Assembly (NCBI RefSeq): GCF_016735595.1
Contig: NZ_JAERRB010000007.1
Coordinates: 186,001-250,000, forward strand
Origin: Chryseolinea lacunae
GTDB lineage: Bacteria > Bacteroidota > Bacteroidia > Cytophagales > Cyclobacteriaceae
Reading direction: 5' to 3'
Length of the DNA: 64,000 bases
Position 1 is the first letter of the stretch. Each line of letters opens with the position of its first letter. A program made the position numbers and the translations under genes. Shown one piece after another: positions 32,079 to 41,744 of this stretch. Below the pieces are notes generated by a model, which did not search any database, was not told the origin of the DNA, and worked only from the letters and a program-made list of their open reading frames with translations.

Positions 32079-35000
32079 ATGCATTTGCGCATGCCTAAAC
32101 TTTTACGCCTACGTTTTTTAGGGCTATTTATTCTTTCCGCCTCCCTTAGCTTGATTTCGGTTGGAGCTTATTCGCAGGGATGTCAGGGAGCTAACGGAAC
32201 GGGTATCTTCCCCGGGTCAATCGCCAACATCGACAACGGTTCTATCTGCGCCAACCTCCAGACGGACGCCGGCGTGATGGTGATCCAGATCAAGAACATC
32301 GACGAGACCGGTCTCATCCAATATGATGTTGACTGGAACGACGGTTCGGCTGTTCAACGCATAAACGCAACCAAAGTTTCGGCCAACACCTACGAGGCAC
32401 AACCCAACCACATGTTCCCTGCCAACGGTGGACAAGTGAAATGCGAATACAACCCGGTGGTGAAGCTGGTATACAACGGAACCGTTTGCCCCGCCAACCT
32501 CGGATCGCCCCCCCGCTTTGTGAAATGGAATACAGACGATCAGAACACCGGTCGCCTCTCGCTTTTGGAAACCGTGACCAACGTAAACGAATACCTGGTC
32601 TGCGCCGGAGCCGAAACCAACGTAACCTTTACCGACCGCTCTATTCTAAACTGCGTTCCTCCCGACCTGGTGCAGGGACAAAACGACAAACAACGCTGGA
32701 GACAATTCATCTACGGCACCACTAACACCATCACCGGACAAGTTAGAATCGGCGGAGCATCGCCCGGATTTCCCTTCAATGGTGTGGTTGACGCTTCTCC
32801 CGCATCGGTTATCAACTCGGGTTTCCCCACGGCTACTACACAAATCATCACCGTTCCAGCCACAGCGCAGGTAGGAGAGGTGTTTGAATTGCGAATGAAC
32901 TACTGGAACACGTGTAACTCTTTTTTAACAAGTCGTCCTCCTGTATTCACCCTGGCCCGCATCCGTATCGTAGATCAGCCGCCGGCACCGACGGGTAACG
33001 ATCAAACGGTTTGTAACGGCACAACGCCCTCCAGTTTCACCATCAACGGTGTTCCGGGTGGCAACATCGTGAACTGGTATCGCAACGTTCCCGGAAGCCC
33101 TGATGCACCCGGCGTGCTCATCACCTCCGGTACCTCTAATTCGTTAAACATCAATTCCTTGCCTGGGTATTCTAACAATACCACAGCAGGCAGATATATC
33201 GTTTGGGCCAGCTACAGACCCAACGTGGCCAACGCCCTGAACTGCGAAAGCCCCAAGATCAAATTGACACGCACCATTCGGGAAGCTATCACCGTACCGA
33301 ATCCCACGACAGCACCACCAACAGAGATCTGTAATAACAACTCCTTTAATATCGTATTGCCAAACCCGGGCACAACAACATTCGGGGGGACAACAGAATA
33401 TGTCTATTCAGGCGACACCGGTGTTAACATCGGATCGTCCACTGCGAATTCTGTAACCTTCAACGTGGCCGTTTCATTCACCCCGGGACAACTGTATGTG
33501 GACCGCACCGTCCGGGTGAGCCGTCGCTACACCACCAATCCGAACTGTACGTCTAACAGAGACTTTACCGTACGCGTCTATAACGAAGTAGTAGGCGGAA
33601 CACTGAGCAACTTCCCGGACGTCTGCGAAGGAACTTCTGTGGGGCCCATCACTTTGTCAGGGTACGTGGGAACGATAGATCATTGGGAAGTTGAATTCAA
33701 TGGAGGAGGATTTACTACTTATACAGGACCTGCTTCCGGTAACTCGATTACACCGGGCGTTCTTGCTTCCGGTCCACCTCCAAGCACGTATCGTTTCAAA
33801 GCCATCGTGAAGAACGGAACCTGTCCCACAAAAGAAAGTACGATTGAATCTGTTGCAATCACACCAAACCCCACACCACCAACGGCCGGAACAGATCAGA
33901 ATTTCTGCGGCGTATTTACCTCTGACCCATTGGATGCAACGGGGTCAGGTACATGGAGTTTTGTTGGCAGTGTCCCGATTGGAAGGCCTGCACCATCGTA
34001 TTCCACAAATGCTAACGATCCAACTACGCAGTTTATTATTGGTGGACCTGCGCAGGCGGGAGAGTACACAATGCGCTGGACCGTTATAATAGGGTCGTGT
34101 ACATTTACGGATGATGTGGTTATTGATTTTGGCGCGAACCCTGATCCAATTCCTGTAATAACGCCAATCCCTTTCTGTGGAACTGTCGGCAAAATGACTA
34201 TGCCTAACCCTTCTATAGGGACAGGGCTTTGGACAGTGACCAGCGGCTCGCCGGCGGCAATTACAATCGACGATGTCAATTCGCCCACATCCGATGTAAC
34301 ACTTAACGGGCCGGGTTTTGCGTATGGACCTTATACTTTAAAATGGGAGGTAACAAGCGGGCAATGTCCGTCTGTTTCTAGAACAGTAGACATCACGTTC
34401 TTCGAAAAACCGATCGCTACGGCGCCCGACATCACTGGAGTTTGCCTTCTGCCAGGTGCTGCAGTAACCACACCAATACCTTTGTCGGGGACCTATAGCG
34501 GTGGCGCTGTGTCAGGAACCTGGGCGGTTGTTACCGGCAATGGAACGATCACATCGGTGGTTAGCGGCGGCGGTAACGTGACGGCTACCTACAATGCAAA
34601 CAACGCCGACTATCTGGCCGGCACGCCGATAAAAGTAAAACTGATTGCCATCCCCAGCGGCGCAAGCAACTGTTCTCCCGGCGAGGATGAAGTGACCATA
34701 ACGGTTGACCGCAGGCCCGAAGTGAACGTCGGGGCCGCAACCTTGGATGTCTGCGAAAGCTTTGTGCAGATGACCGCAGAGAAACCAGCGCCGTTTGGTG
34801 CCACAGGCAGGTGGACGACTACCGGTAGCGTTACGTTTGACGACGACACAGATCCTGAAACTTTCGTGCGCAACTTGCCCGCACCCGGTGGGTCAGTTAC
34901 AGTGACCTGGACGCTGACCAGTATCGGAGGAAACAGCTGTACTGATTTTAAGAACATCCTGATCAGAAGAATAACACCTCCCGCGGCAGCCAACATCACG

Positions 35001-38000
35001 GCCAACCTCTGCGAGGTGGCACCTGCCGGTGGCCCGGTGACAACCAACGTGTTGTTGACTGACTACGAGACTTTGGTGACCTCGATTCCCGCAGCCAACC
35101 GCACCATTCAATGGTATCAAAATGCGCCGCCTCCAGCTGGTGTGGCGGTGGCCGATCCGACCATTCAGCTCACCAACGTGCTGGACGGAAAAATTTATAT
35201 CGCCGTGATTACCGAGACCGCTACGGGATGTACAAGCAATGCGTCAGTGACGGTTTCTGTAAAACCCTTGCCGGCTGCAAAAGACGGCATCGTGGCGCTT
35301 TGTGAAAATGCTTCAGGTTCGAACACGGCCGATAACATCGACCTGCTAGGCGACACACGCTATCGCGACGCCATCACCATTCCCGGTAACATAGTTTCAT
35401 GGCATGCCACGCCTGGCGATGCCCAAAATAACGTGAACCCGATCACAACACCCATCGTTTCCGTTATTGGAAGCCTGGATGTGTTTGCCCGAATTACTTA
35501 CTCAACGGGCTTGACCTGCCCCACGGTGGTGAAGCTGACTTTACAAGTGACAAGCATTCCCAGCATCACCGAAATCACAGGTCCTGTCAACGTCTGTATG
35601 GGCGCCAACGGACAAGCTCCCAATACGCTTCCTTTCCAAACCTATCAGGTGCCCAGCGTGCCGGGGGCTAAATATCACTGGGATATTCCTACAGGAGCAG
35701 GGGAGTTTATCCTCTTTGCCGGTGGAACGGTGAATGACTTCTATGCCTTGATTCAATTCCCCTACGATGCCGTGCATGCCGATCTCGACATCAAGCTGAC
35801 CGTTGAATTGAATGCGTGTAGCCTGGTGGTTCCCTTCAAGACCGTTCGCCGAAGTGCGCAGCCGGTAGCCCCGACAATTGCCGGCCTTGAAATGGTCTGT
35901 GAAAATGAAAGCGGTGTTCAATACTCCATCGTGGGCCCCAACGGAAGCTCGGCTTACACTTGGGATATTTATAGACAATCCGACAATTCTACAGGGGGTG
36001 CCTTCATCATCAGCGGGCAAGCCACAGACAAGATCTTTGTAGAATTCACAAACGAACCTGTATACATCAAGGTGAAGGAGTCTGACAACGTATGTATCAG
36101 CCCTGAAACGCCTCCCTATAACATCGCGGTGAATCTTCGCCCCATTTTACTGGACAACGATCAGGCTGTGTGTAGCGATTCGCCTACTGGAATTGTATTC
36201 GCCGAAGATCCGGCGAGCCCTGTGCTTATCGATTTCTATACCATTACCAGCGCGGTGTATCCTGCCGGGGTGATTTACAAGGTGCCCGCGGGCCCGGAAG
36301 CTTTCCCGCAAACGGATTTGCCTGCCGACTTCCTTCAGAACCACGTGTTCAGAAACCCTTCGGCGTTGCCGTTGCCGGTGAACTATACCGTGGAGCCGTT
36401 CACCAGAACGCCTTTTCCGAGCAATCCCGCCACGTTCAAACGATGCGTTGGTACGGCTCAAGTCATTACCGTGAATGTGAAGCCCGAGCCGCAATTACCC
36501 ATCGGGCTGAAGAAGGCGATTTGTAGCGACACGGAAACGGCCATCACGCTGCTTTCGGTTAGCAACACTTTCCCCGCCGACCGGTTTATCTTTACGAACA
36601 TTCAGATTCCTGCCGGCGTAACAGCCGCCACCCCCATTCCGACCGTTGGAACCGTTCCTGGCGGACCGCTCTATACCGACAACGCCATCTACAACAACAA
36701 ATGGATCAACTCAACACAAGGCAATCAAACGGTGATCTACACCATTGTGCCCTTCAGCCAGACCTTGAACTGTTCAGGAGCAGGCGTAGACATTGAAGTA
36801 GTGATCCACCCGGATGTGGCCATGAATCCTGTTAGCGATGCCGTGGTGTGTAGCGGAGAGTTGGTGAACATCAACTTTACGGCGACAAACACGGATGCCG
36901 AATTCCTCTGGTCTGTGAAAAATTATCCGAGCGACATAGGCGTGAGCACGGGTGCCGGCGCGGGCGATATCGACGTGGCCACCAACCTTTTCTTCACCAC
37001 GCTGAACACCGGCCTGGACCAGGATGTGGACATGAGCGTTTACGCACAAAACTCTGCGCTTGAAGGCGGTTCGGCTTGTACCAGCACTCCGGTTCCTTTC
37101 AAGATAAAAGTGCTGCACAAAACCATCGCGAAGAGCCCGACACCGATTGAAGCCTGTTCGGACACGCCAGGTGGCAACACCTTCACGGCCGATCTGAAGG
37201 CCATAGAGCCCAGCATCACCACCGTTCCCACAGCAACCATTGCTTGGTATAGAACCAATCCCGACACAGACCCCGCGGCCATCCTCATTCCGCCGGCAAA
37301 TCTCACGGCGTATGTCGTGACCGATCAGGTGCCTGTCTTCGCTCAAGTGAGCGACGGCGCATCCGTTGGGTCATCAACACCCGGATGTCCGGTGGTGGCT
37401 ACGGTGAAGTTTAATGTAAACCCCGGCGTTCGCCTGGATACGGTGAAGACGCATTTGACTTGTAATAACATTTTAACGGGTGCCATTCAGGTAACGGTTC
37501 TGTCAGGAACAGCGGGCGCCACGGGCTTCCGCTACTCTTTGGATGGCGCGCCTCCCATTGCCACAACAGCGTCGACTTTCACCTTCAGCTCGCTGGCGGC
37601 AAAAACGAACTACTTTGTGAACGTTGAAGACTCGAAGGGATGTAAGGCAACCATCACCGACATCAACATCAAACAGCCGGCGCCATTGGTGGCCAACCTG
37701 GTCGATGTGAAGGATGTTACTTGTTTCCTGGGCAACAACGGCCGCATCGAAGTGTCGGCAACGGGTGGCAATGCTCCGTATACTTTCACGCTGCTGGAAA
37801 CCGGCGCGGCCAATAGCACGGGCGTTTTCACGGGCCTGGTGTTGGGATCGTATAACGTGGGCGTTGTGGACAACAAAAGCTGTCCGCAGGCAGTGGTTCA
37901 CGCCGACATCAAACAACCGACGCAAGTTGAAATTCAGGATCCGATCTTTGTAACCGACGAAAGCTGCCGCGACCGCAAGGACGGAAAACTTGAAACCGTA

Positions 38001-40511
38001 TTCTCGGGTGGTGTTGGACCGTATACATTGACTTTGTCAAAACCGTCGAGCCCTGGCGATCCTGCCTATCCCATCATTGTTCCCAATGTTGGTGACCCCG
38101 TGGCAGGAGGAACCTATACGTTCCTTAACCAGGCTGGCGGTAGCTACCGGTTGGTGGTGACCGATGCGCAGGGTTGTGCTTCGAATCCGAGAAACGCATT
38201 CCTTATTAATCCTCCTGACTTCCAGGCAGGTTTCACGGGCCCCGATCAGGCTGTTTGTGAAGGATTTGATCCTGCCGTTATTGGGGAACTTGCACCGGCA
38301 ACAGGTAGCGGAACTACGCACTATACCTATCGTTGGGAATTTAATGACGACAACCCGGCTACTGCCGCCTCGTGGTTAAACCTGACGGGTGTGACAGATT
38401 CCATATACAATCCTGGCGTGTTGACGAAGACTACCTACTTCCGCAGGTTTGTGACAGGAGGACTTTGTGGCGAAAAAATGACTCCTATGACCACCATTAC
38501 GGTCAACCCTACGCCTAAGGTACAATTTGGATTCGATGAGCCCGTTTGCCAGGGAGATGCGTCTAAAACGGTAACCGTTTCTTTGCTGGTAGGAACCGCG
38601 CCGATGTTCTTTGACTACACGGTGGACTATGCCGACGGAACTTCCGAAATCAACACTTCCGTATTGGGCAACGCAACATACCTCATCAAAATCCCGAGCT
38701 TCCAGCAGGACCAGACGTACACACTCACAAAGCTTAGGGATTTCAACAACTGTTTTGCCGATCTCAGCACTGTGCTTCCGGTGAAGAAGACCCTGCAAAC
38801 GCTCAACACCGACTTCACGATTGTGACGCCGGATCAATGTGCCGACAAGCCATTCGAATTCCAGTTCAATGCCGAGGCCAATGTGAGCTATGTGCTGAAC
38901 TTTGGCGATGGTCACAAACAGATTGTACCCAACACAACAGGCCCTGCGGCGCTCTCCATTCCATACACCTATCCGTCCACATCGGTCGATGTCATCAAAC
39001 CCTACGACGTGACGTTGGAAGGGCAGGGATCGTGCGCAGGAAGCACCACCAAACCGGTTAAAGTGTTCCCCATCATCGCGCTCAACATCGCGGCAGGCGA
39101 CACGATTCTGTGTAGCGGAGACGACATCACGTTCAAAGACAATTCACTGGGAGTGAACACGGTTTCGTGGTACTATCACGTGGTGGGAGAGACCGATAAG
39201 TTTGACGAATACACCGGACCTCAAAAATCGCAGGTTACGTTTGTGATGACCAACAACACCCTGCAAAATCCCCTTATCTATGAGGTGGTGTATCATGCCG
39301 AAACTCCTCAGGGTTGCAGCGTGGATTATACGAAACAGGTGAAAGTGTATCGTCGCCTCACGGCCAGCTTCACACATTTCCCCGATCCGCCATCGCCGCT
39401 CATCGGGGGCATATCGACCGTGCAGTTCACAAACCTGACGCCGATCGATGCTGACTTCTCTTACACATGGGATTTTGGTGACGTGCGGGCGAAGCCTTCG
39501 GGCGCCAGCACAAACCCGACGCCTCCAGCGGTAGACTACACAGAGCCAGGGCCGAAGACCGTGAGATTGTCAGTATTCAACTTCAAGTCCTTTGCCGACG
39601 ACAATAAGGTTTGTCAGAGTGTGTTTGTTGATCCACTCACCATCAACCTGGGCACGTTAACTGCGCTGTTCACCGCGACGCCGCTGGCCGCGTGTTTCCC
39701 GGCCGACATCAGCGTCAAGAACCTTTCAGAAGGAGCCGACACGTTCCTCTGGCAATTGTTTGATGAGACGGGTCTGGTGAGCACTTCGCCGCTGAGCGAG
39801 CCGGTGTTCCGGATTTTGAGACCGGGTAAATATTCGATCTACCTCACAGCCTATTACCATACCGACCCCAGCGACTACAGAACGTATCAGGTGAAGGGTA
39901 TCGAAATTTACGACTCGCCTTCCGCACTCTTCCAATTGCGTCCGAACCCGCTTTATGTTCCCGACACAGAGATGCAGACCTTTAACCAGTCGCTGCGTGC
40001 CAGTCAGTATGCATGGGATTTTGACGACGGCGAAACGTCGACCGAATTCCAGCCTCGACACTTGTACAAGCTTGAAGGCAAATACATGGTGACGCTCATC
40101 GCGGGCTACGACAATGGAAACAAGGACATCAACGGCGATGGCATCCTCGATGGAAACGTGATCTGCTACGACACGGCCAAGCAGGAACTGGTGGCCCTCG
40201 ACGGCGGCTTCATCAAATTGCCGAACGCGTTTACACCAAGCCCTAACGGATCTTCAGGCGGTGTGCCGGGCAACGGCACGTTCAACGACGTGTTCCTGCC
40301 CATCACACGAGGCGTTGAAGAGTTTGCCATGCAGATCTTCGACCGGTGGGGAAATCTTATCTTTGAAAGCAAAGACAGAAACATGGGCTGGGACGGCTAC
40401 GACCGGAATGGCAAACTTATGCCGGCGGGGGTATACGTCTTCAAGCTAACCCTGCGGCTATCCGACGGGCAACGAACAACGAAGATTGGCGACGTGACCT
40501 TAATACGGTAA
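32079..40511 (+). CDS. Giant SprB-like surface adhesin with PKD domains and type IX sorting C-terminus
   Basis: This 2810-residue exported protein is a cell-surface filament or adhesin. Signal peptide: LRLRFLGLFILSASLSLISV to YSQG. The N-terminal two thirds are tandem Ig/PKD-like beta domains, each carrying a Cys-containing turn (TVCNGTTPSSF, EICNNNSFNIVLPNP, AVCSDSPTG, AICSDTETA, VVCSGELVN). Around 1785-2055 are three SprB repeats (THLTCNNILTGAIQVTVLSG, GNNGRIEVSATGGNAPYTFT, KLETVFSGGVGPYTLTLSKP). PKD domains with YTWDFGD and YAWDFDDGE lie near 2423 and 2615. The last ~95 residues are the gliding-motility-associated C-terminal domain (LPNAFTPSPNG, FNDVFLP, MQIFDRWGNLIFES, GWDGYDRNGKLMPAGVYVFK), which directs secretion by the type IX system. 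A SprF-like gene follows after a hairpin. The ATG at 32091 is an alternative start. Confidence 0.93.
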   Translation: MHLRMPKLLRLRFLGLFILSASLSLISVGAYSQGCQGANGTGIFPGSIANIDNGSICANLQTDAGVMVIQIKNIDETGLIQYDVDWNDGSAVQRINATKVSANTYEAQPNHMFPANGGQVKCEYNPVVKLVYNGTVCPANLGSPPRFVKWNTDDQNTGRLSLLETVTNVNEYLVCAGAETNVTFTDRSILNCVPPDLVQGQNDKQRWRQFIYGTTNTITGQVRIGGASPGFPFNGVVDASPASVINSGFPTATTQIITVPATAQVGEVFELRMNYWNTCNSFLTSRPPVFTLARIRIVDQPPAPTGNDQTVCNGTTPSSFTINGVPGGNIVNWYRNVPGSPDAPGVLITSGTSNSLNINSLPGYSNNTTAGRYIVWASYRPNVANALNCESPKIKLTRTIREAITVPNPTTAPPTEICNNNSFNIVLPNPGTTTFGGTTEYVYSGDTGVNIGSSTANSVTFNVAVSFTPGQLYVDRTVRVSRRYTTNPNCTSNRDFTVRVYNEVVGGTLSNFPDVCEGTSVGPITLSGYVGTIDHWEVEFNGGGFTTYTGPASGNSITPGVLASGPPPSTYRFKAIVKNGTCPTKESTIESVAITPNPTPPTAGTDQNFCGVFTSDPLDATGSGTWSFVGSVPIGRPAPSYSTNANDPTTQFIIGGPAQAGEYTMRWTVIIGSCTFTDDVVIDFGANPDPIPVITPIPFCGTVGKMTMPNPSIGTGLWTVTSGSPAAITIDDVNSPTSDVTLNGPGFAYGPYTLKWEVTSGQCPSVSRTVDITFFEKPIATAPDITGVCLLPGAAVTTPIPLSGTYSGGAVSGTWAVVTGNGTITSVVSGGGNVTATYNANNADYLAGTPIKVKLIAIPSGASNCSPGEDEVTITVDRRPEVNVGAATLDVCESFVQMTAEKPAPFGATGRWTTTGSVTFDDDTDPETFVRNLPAPGGSVTVTWTLTSIGGNSCTDFKNILIRRITPPAAANITANLCEVAPAGGPVTTNVLLTDYETLVTSIPAANRTIQWYQNAPPPAGVAVADPTIQLTNVLDGKIYIAVITETATGCTSNASVTVSVKPLPAAKDGIVALCENASGSNTADNIDLLGDTRYRDAITIPGNIVSWHATPGDAQNNVNPITTPIVSVIGSLDVFARITYSTGLTCPTVVKLTLQVTSIPSITEITGPVNVCMGANGQAPNTLPFQTYQVPSVPGAKYHWDIPTGAGEFILFAGGTVNDFYALIQFPYDAVHADLDIKLTVELNACSLVVPFKTVRRSAQPVAPTIAGLEMVCENESGVQYSIVGPNGSSAYTWDIYRQSDNSTGGAFIISGQATDKIFVEFTNEPVYIKVKESDNVCISPETPPYNIAVNLRPILLDNDQAVCSDSPTGIVFAEDPASPVLIDFYTITSAVYPAGVIYKVPAGPEAFPQTDLPADFLQNHVFRNPSALPLPVNYTVEPFTRTPFPSNPATFKRCVGTAQVITVNVKPEPQLPIGLKKAICSDTETAITLLSVSNTFPADRFIFTNIQIPAGVTAATPIPTVGTVPGGPLYTDNAIYNNKWINSTQGNQTVIYTIVPFSQTLNCSGAGVDIEVVIHPDVAMNPVSDAVVCSGELVNINFTATNTDAEFLWSVKNYPSDIGVSTGAGAGDIDVATNLFFTTLNTGLDQDVDMSVYAQNSALEGGSACTSTPVPFKIKVLHKTIAKSPTPIEACSDTPGGNTFTADLKAIEPSITTVPTATIAWYRTNPDTDPAAILIPPANLTAYVVTDQVPVFAQVSDGASVGSSTPGCPVVATVKFNVNPGVRLDTVKTHLTCNNILTGAIQVTVLSGTAGATGFRYSLDGAPPIATTASTFTFSSLAAKTNYFVNVEDSKGCKATITDINIKQPAPLVANLVDVKDVTCFLGNNGRIEVSATGGNAPYTFTLLETGAANSTGVFTGLVLGSYNVGVVDNKSCPQAVVHADIKQPTQVEIQDPIFVTDESCRDRKDGKLETVFSGGVGPYTLTLSKPSSPGDPAYPIIVPNVGDPVAGGTYTFLNQAGGSYRLVVTDAQGCASNPRNAFLINPPDFQAGFTGPDQAVCEGFDPAVIGELAPATGSGTTHYTYRWEFNDDNPATAASWLNLTGVTDSIYNPGVLTKTTYFRRFVTGGLCGEKMTPMTTITVNPTPKVQFGFDEPVCQGDASKTVTVSLLVGTAPMFFDYTVDYADGTSEINTSVLGNATYLIKIPSFQQDQTYTLTKLRDFNNCFADLSTVLPVKKTLQTLNTDFTIVTPDQCADKPFEFQFNAEANVSYVLNFGDGHKQIVPNTTGPAALSIPYTYPSTSVDVIKPYDVTLEGQGSCAGSTTKPVKVFPIIALNIAAGDTILCSGDDITFKDNSLGVNTVSWYYHVVGETDKFDEYTGPQKSQVTFVMTNNTLQNPLIYEVVYHAETPQGCSVDYTKQVKVYRRLTASFTHFPDPPSPLIGGISTVQFTNLTPIDADFSYTWDFGDVRAKPSGASTNPTPPAVDYTEPGPKTVRLSVFNFKSFADDNKVCQSVFVDPLTINLGTLTALFTATPLAACFPADISVKNLSEGADTFLWQLFDETGLVSTSPLSEPVFRILRPGKYSIYLTAYYHTDPSDYRTYQVKGIEIYDSPSALFQLRPNPLYVPDTEMQTFNQSLRASQYAWDFDDGETSTEFQPRHLYKLEGKYMVTLIAGYDNGNKDINGDGILDGNVICYDTAKQELVALDGGFIKLPNAFTPSPNGSSGGVPGNGTFNDVFLPITRGVEEFAMQIFDRWGNLIFESKDRNMGWDGYDRNGKLMPAGVYVFKLTLRLSDGQRTTKIGDVTLIR

Positions 40512-40521
40512 ACCTTGTTAT

Positions 40522-40555
40522 GCCCTGGGATGGTCTATAATCCCAGGGCGTACTT
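40522..40555 (+). terminator. Hairpin between the adhesin and its SprF-like partner
   Basis: GCCCTGGGAT at 40522-40531 pairs perfectly with ATCCCAGGGC at 40540-40549, followed by GTACTTTTTG. Lying inside an expected two-gene unit, it may act as a partial terminator that sets adhesin:partner ratio, or as an mRNA-stabilising 3' end. Confidence 0.7.
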
Positions 40556-40600
40556 TTTGACATGGAATTTTGAATGATGAAATTTTGATTTACTGAGCGA

Positions 40601-41629
40601 ATGAAAAAACTTTTACTCATCGTTTTTGTCTGGGTTGGTCTTACTACCGCGGATGCACAGGATCCGCAATTTTCACAATATTATCAGGCACCGCTTTACC
40701 TTAATCCGGGATTCACGGGCATCACGCCGCAGCAGCGTTTGGTGCTGAACCACCGCATCCAATGGCCAAGCTTGCCGCAGGCATTTTCGACCTTTGCCTT
40801 CTCGTATGATATTTTTGTGAACGAATTGCGCAGCGGGTTCGGCGTGCAGGTCACCACCGACAAAATGGGATCGGCCGGATGGCGCACCACAACGGCCAGC
40901 CTGCTGTATTCTTATAAAATCAAACTCACCGAAAAGATCGTGTTCTCGCCAGGCCTCTCGTTTGGCTATGGCACCAACGGGCTCGATCGTTCAAAACTCA
41001 GGTTGGGCGATGGCCTTGAGTATGATGGCATTTCGCTTGACCCTGAGTTGAACAAACTCGGTCGTCAAAGCTATTTCGATTTTGGTTCGGGCTTCCTGCT
41101 CTATTCCAAAAGCCTTTGGCTTGGGGCATCGTTTATGCACATGAACCAACCCAACCTTTCGGTGCTGAACGACGTGAGTCGCCTCGGCATGAAGACGGCC
41201 GTGCACGGCGGGGTGCGCCTGGATCTTAGTGGCAACGTACGCAACAGATCACGAGCTTCTTATCTAACCCCCTCGTTCATCTATCGCATGCAAGGGGGTA
41301 GCTTCACACAGCTCGACCTGGGGTTGAACTATCACATCGATCCGATCTCAGTAGGGATCTGGTATCGTGGTAAACCGTTCCAGAAGTCGGTAGTGAATAC
41401 CATCACGCAAGACGCGTTGATTCTTTATCTGGGTTTATACTTCAAGAGCCTCACCATCGGCTACAGCTACGACTTCACCGTATCGGAATTGCAGACGGCG
41501 TCGGGCGGCGCGCACGAAATATCGATCGTCTACGAATTCAATTCGAAGCCGTCGAACAAGAGCGTGAAGAAAAAGTATAAGCTCATTCCATGCCCGACCT
41601 TCAACAGCAAGGACGGATTCTGGAACTAG
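40601..41629 (+). CDS. PorP/SprF-family type IX secretion outer-membrane protein
   Basis: This is a 342-residue outer-membrane beta-barrel of the PorP/SprF family, which helps a partner CTD protein reach and attach to the surface. Signal peptide MKKLLLIVFVWVGLTTADAQ; family opening DPQFSQYYQAPLYLNPGFTG; then SGFGVQVTTDKMGSAGWRTT, SLLYSYKIKLTEKIVFSPGL, FDFGSGFLLYSKSLWLGASF with HMNQPNLSVL, and the late barrel strands TIGYSYDFTVSELQTASGGA with HEISIVYEF. Such genes are usually found directly behind a SprB-like gene, as here (89 bp). The pairing strongly supports that this barrel serves the 2810-residue adhesin. Confidence 0.93.
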   Translation: MKKLLLIVFVWVGLTTADAQDPQFSQYYQAPLYLNPGFTGITPQQRLVLNHRIQWPSLPQAFSTFAFSYDIFVNELRSGFGVQVTTDKMGSAGWRTTTASLLYSYKIKLTEKIVFSPGLSFGYGTNGLDRSKLRLGDGLEYDGISLDPELNKLGRQSYFDFGSGFLLYSKSLWLGASFMHMNQPNLSVLNDVSRLGMKTAVHGGVRLDLSGNVRNRSRASYLTPSFIYRMQGGSFTQLDLGLNYHIDPISVGIWYRGKPFQKSVVNTITQDALILYLGLYFKSLTIGYSYDFTVSELQTASGGAHEISIVYEFNSKPSNKSVKKKYKLIPCPTFNSKDGFWN

Positions 41630-41715
41630 GCCGAGGCAGTCCATTTTTCATCAGGCGCTGGACAAAAGATTGGTCGCGATTTTTCTGACCAGCTAGCTAT
41701 TCGCGTATCGTTACC

Positions 41716-41723
41716 TACCTTTG
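41716..41723 (+). promoter_or_regulatory. -7 box of the CCA-adding enzyme gene
   Basis: TACCTTTG is an exact TAnnTTTG match 21 bases before the ATG at 41745. No TTG is found at the usual -33 spacing. Confidence 0.55.
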
Positions 41724-41744
41724 CGAAAACTTTTTTTGTCGCAA

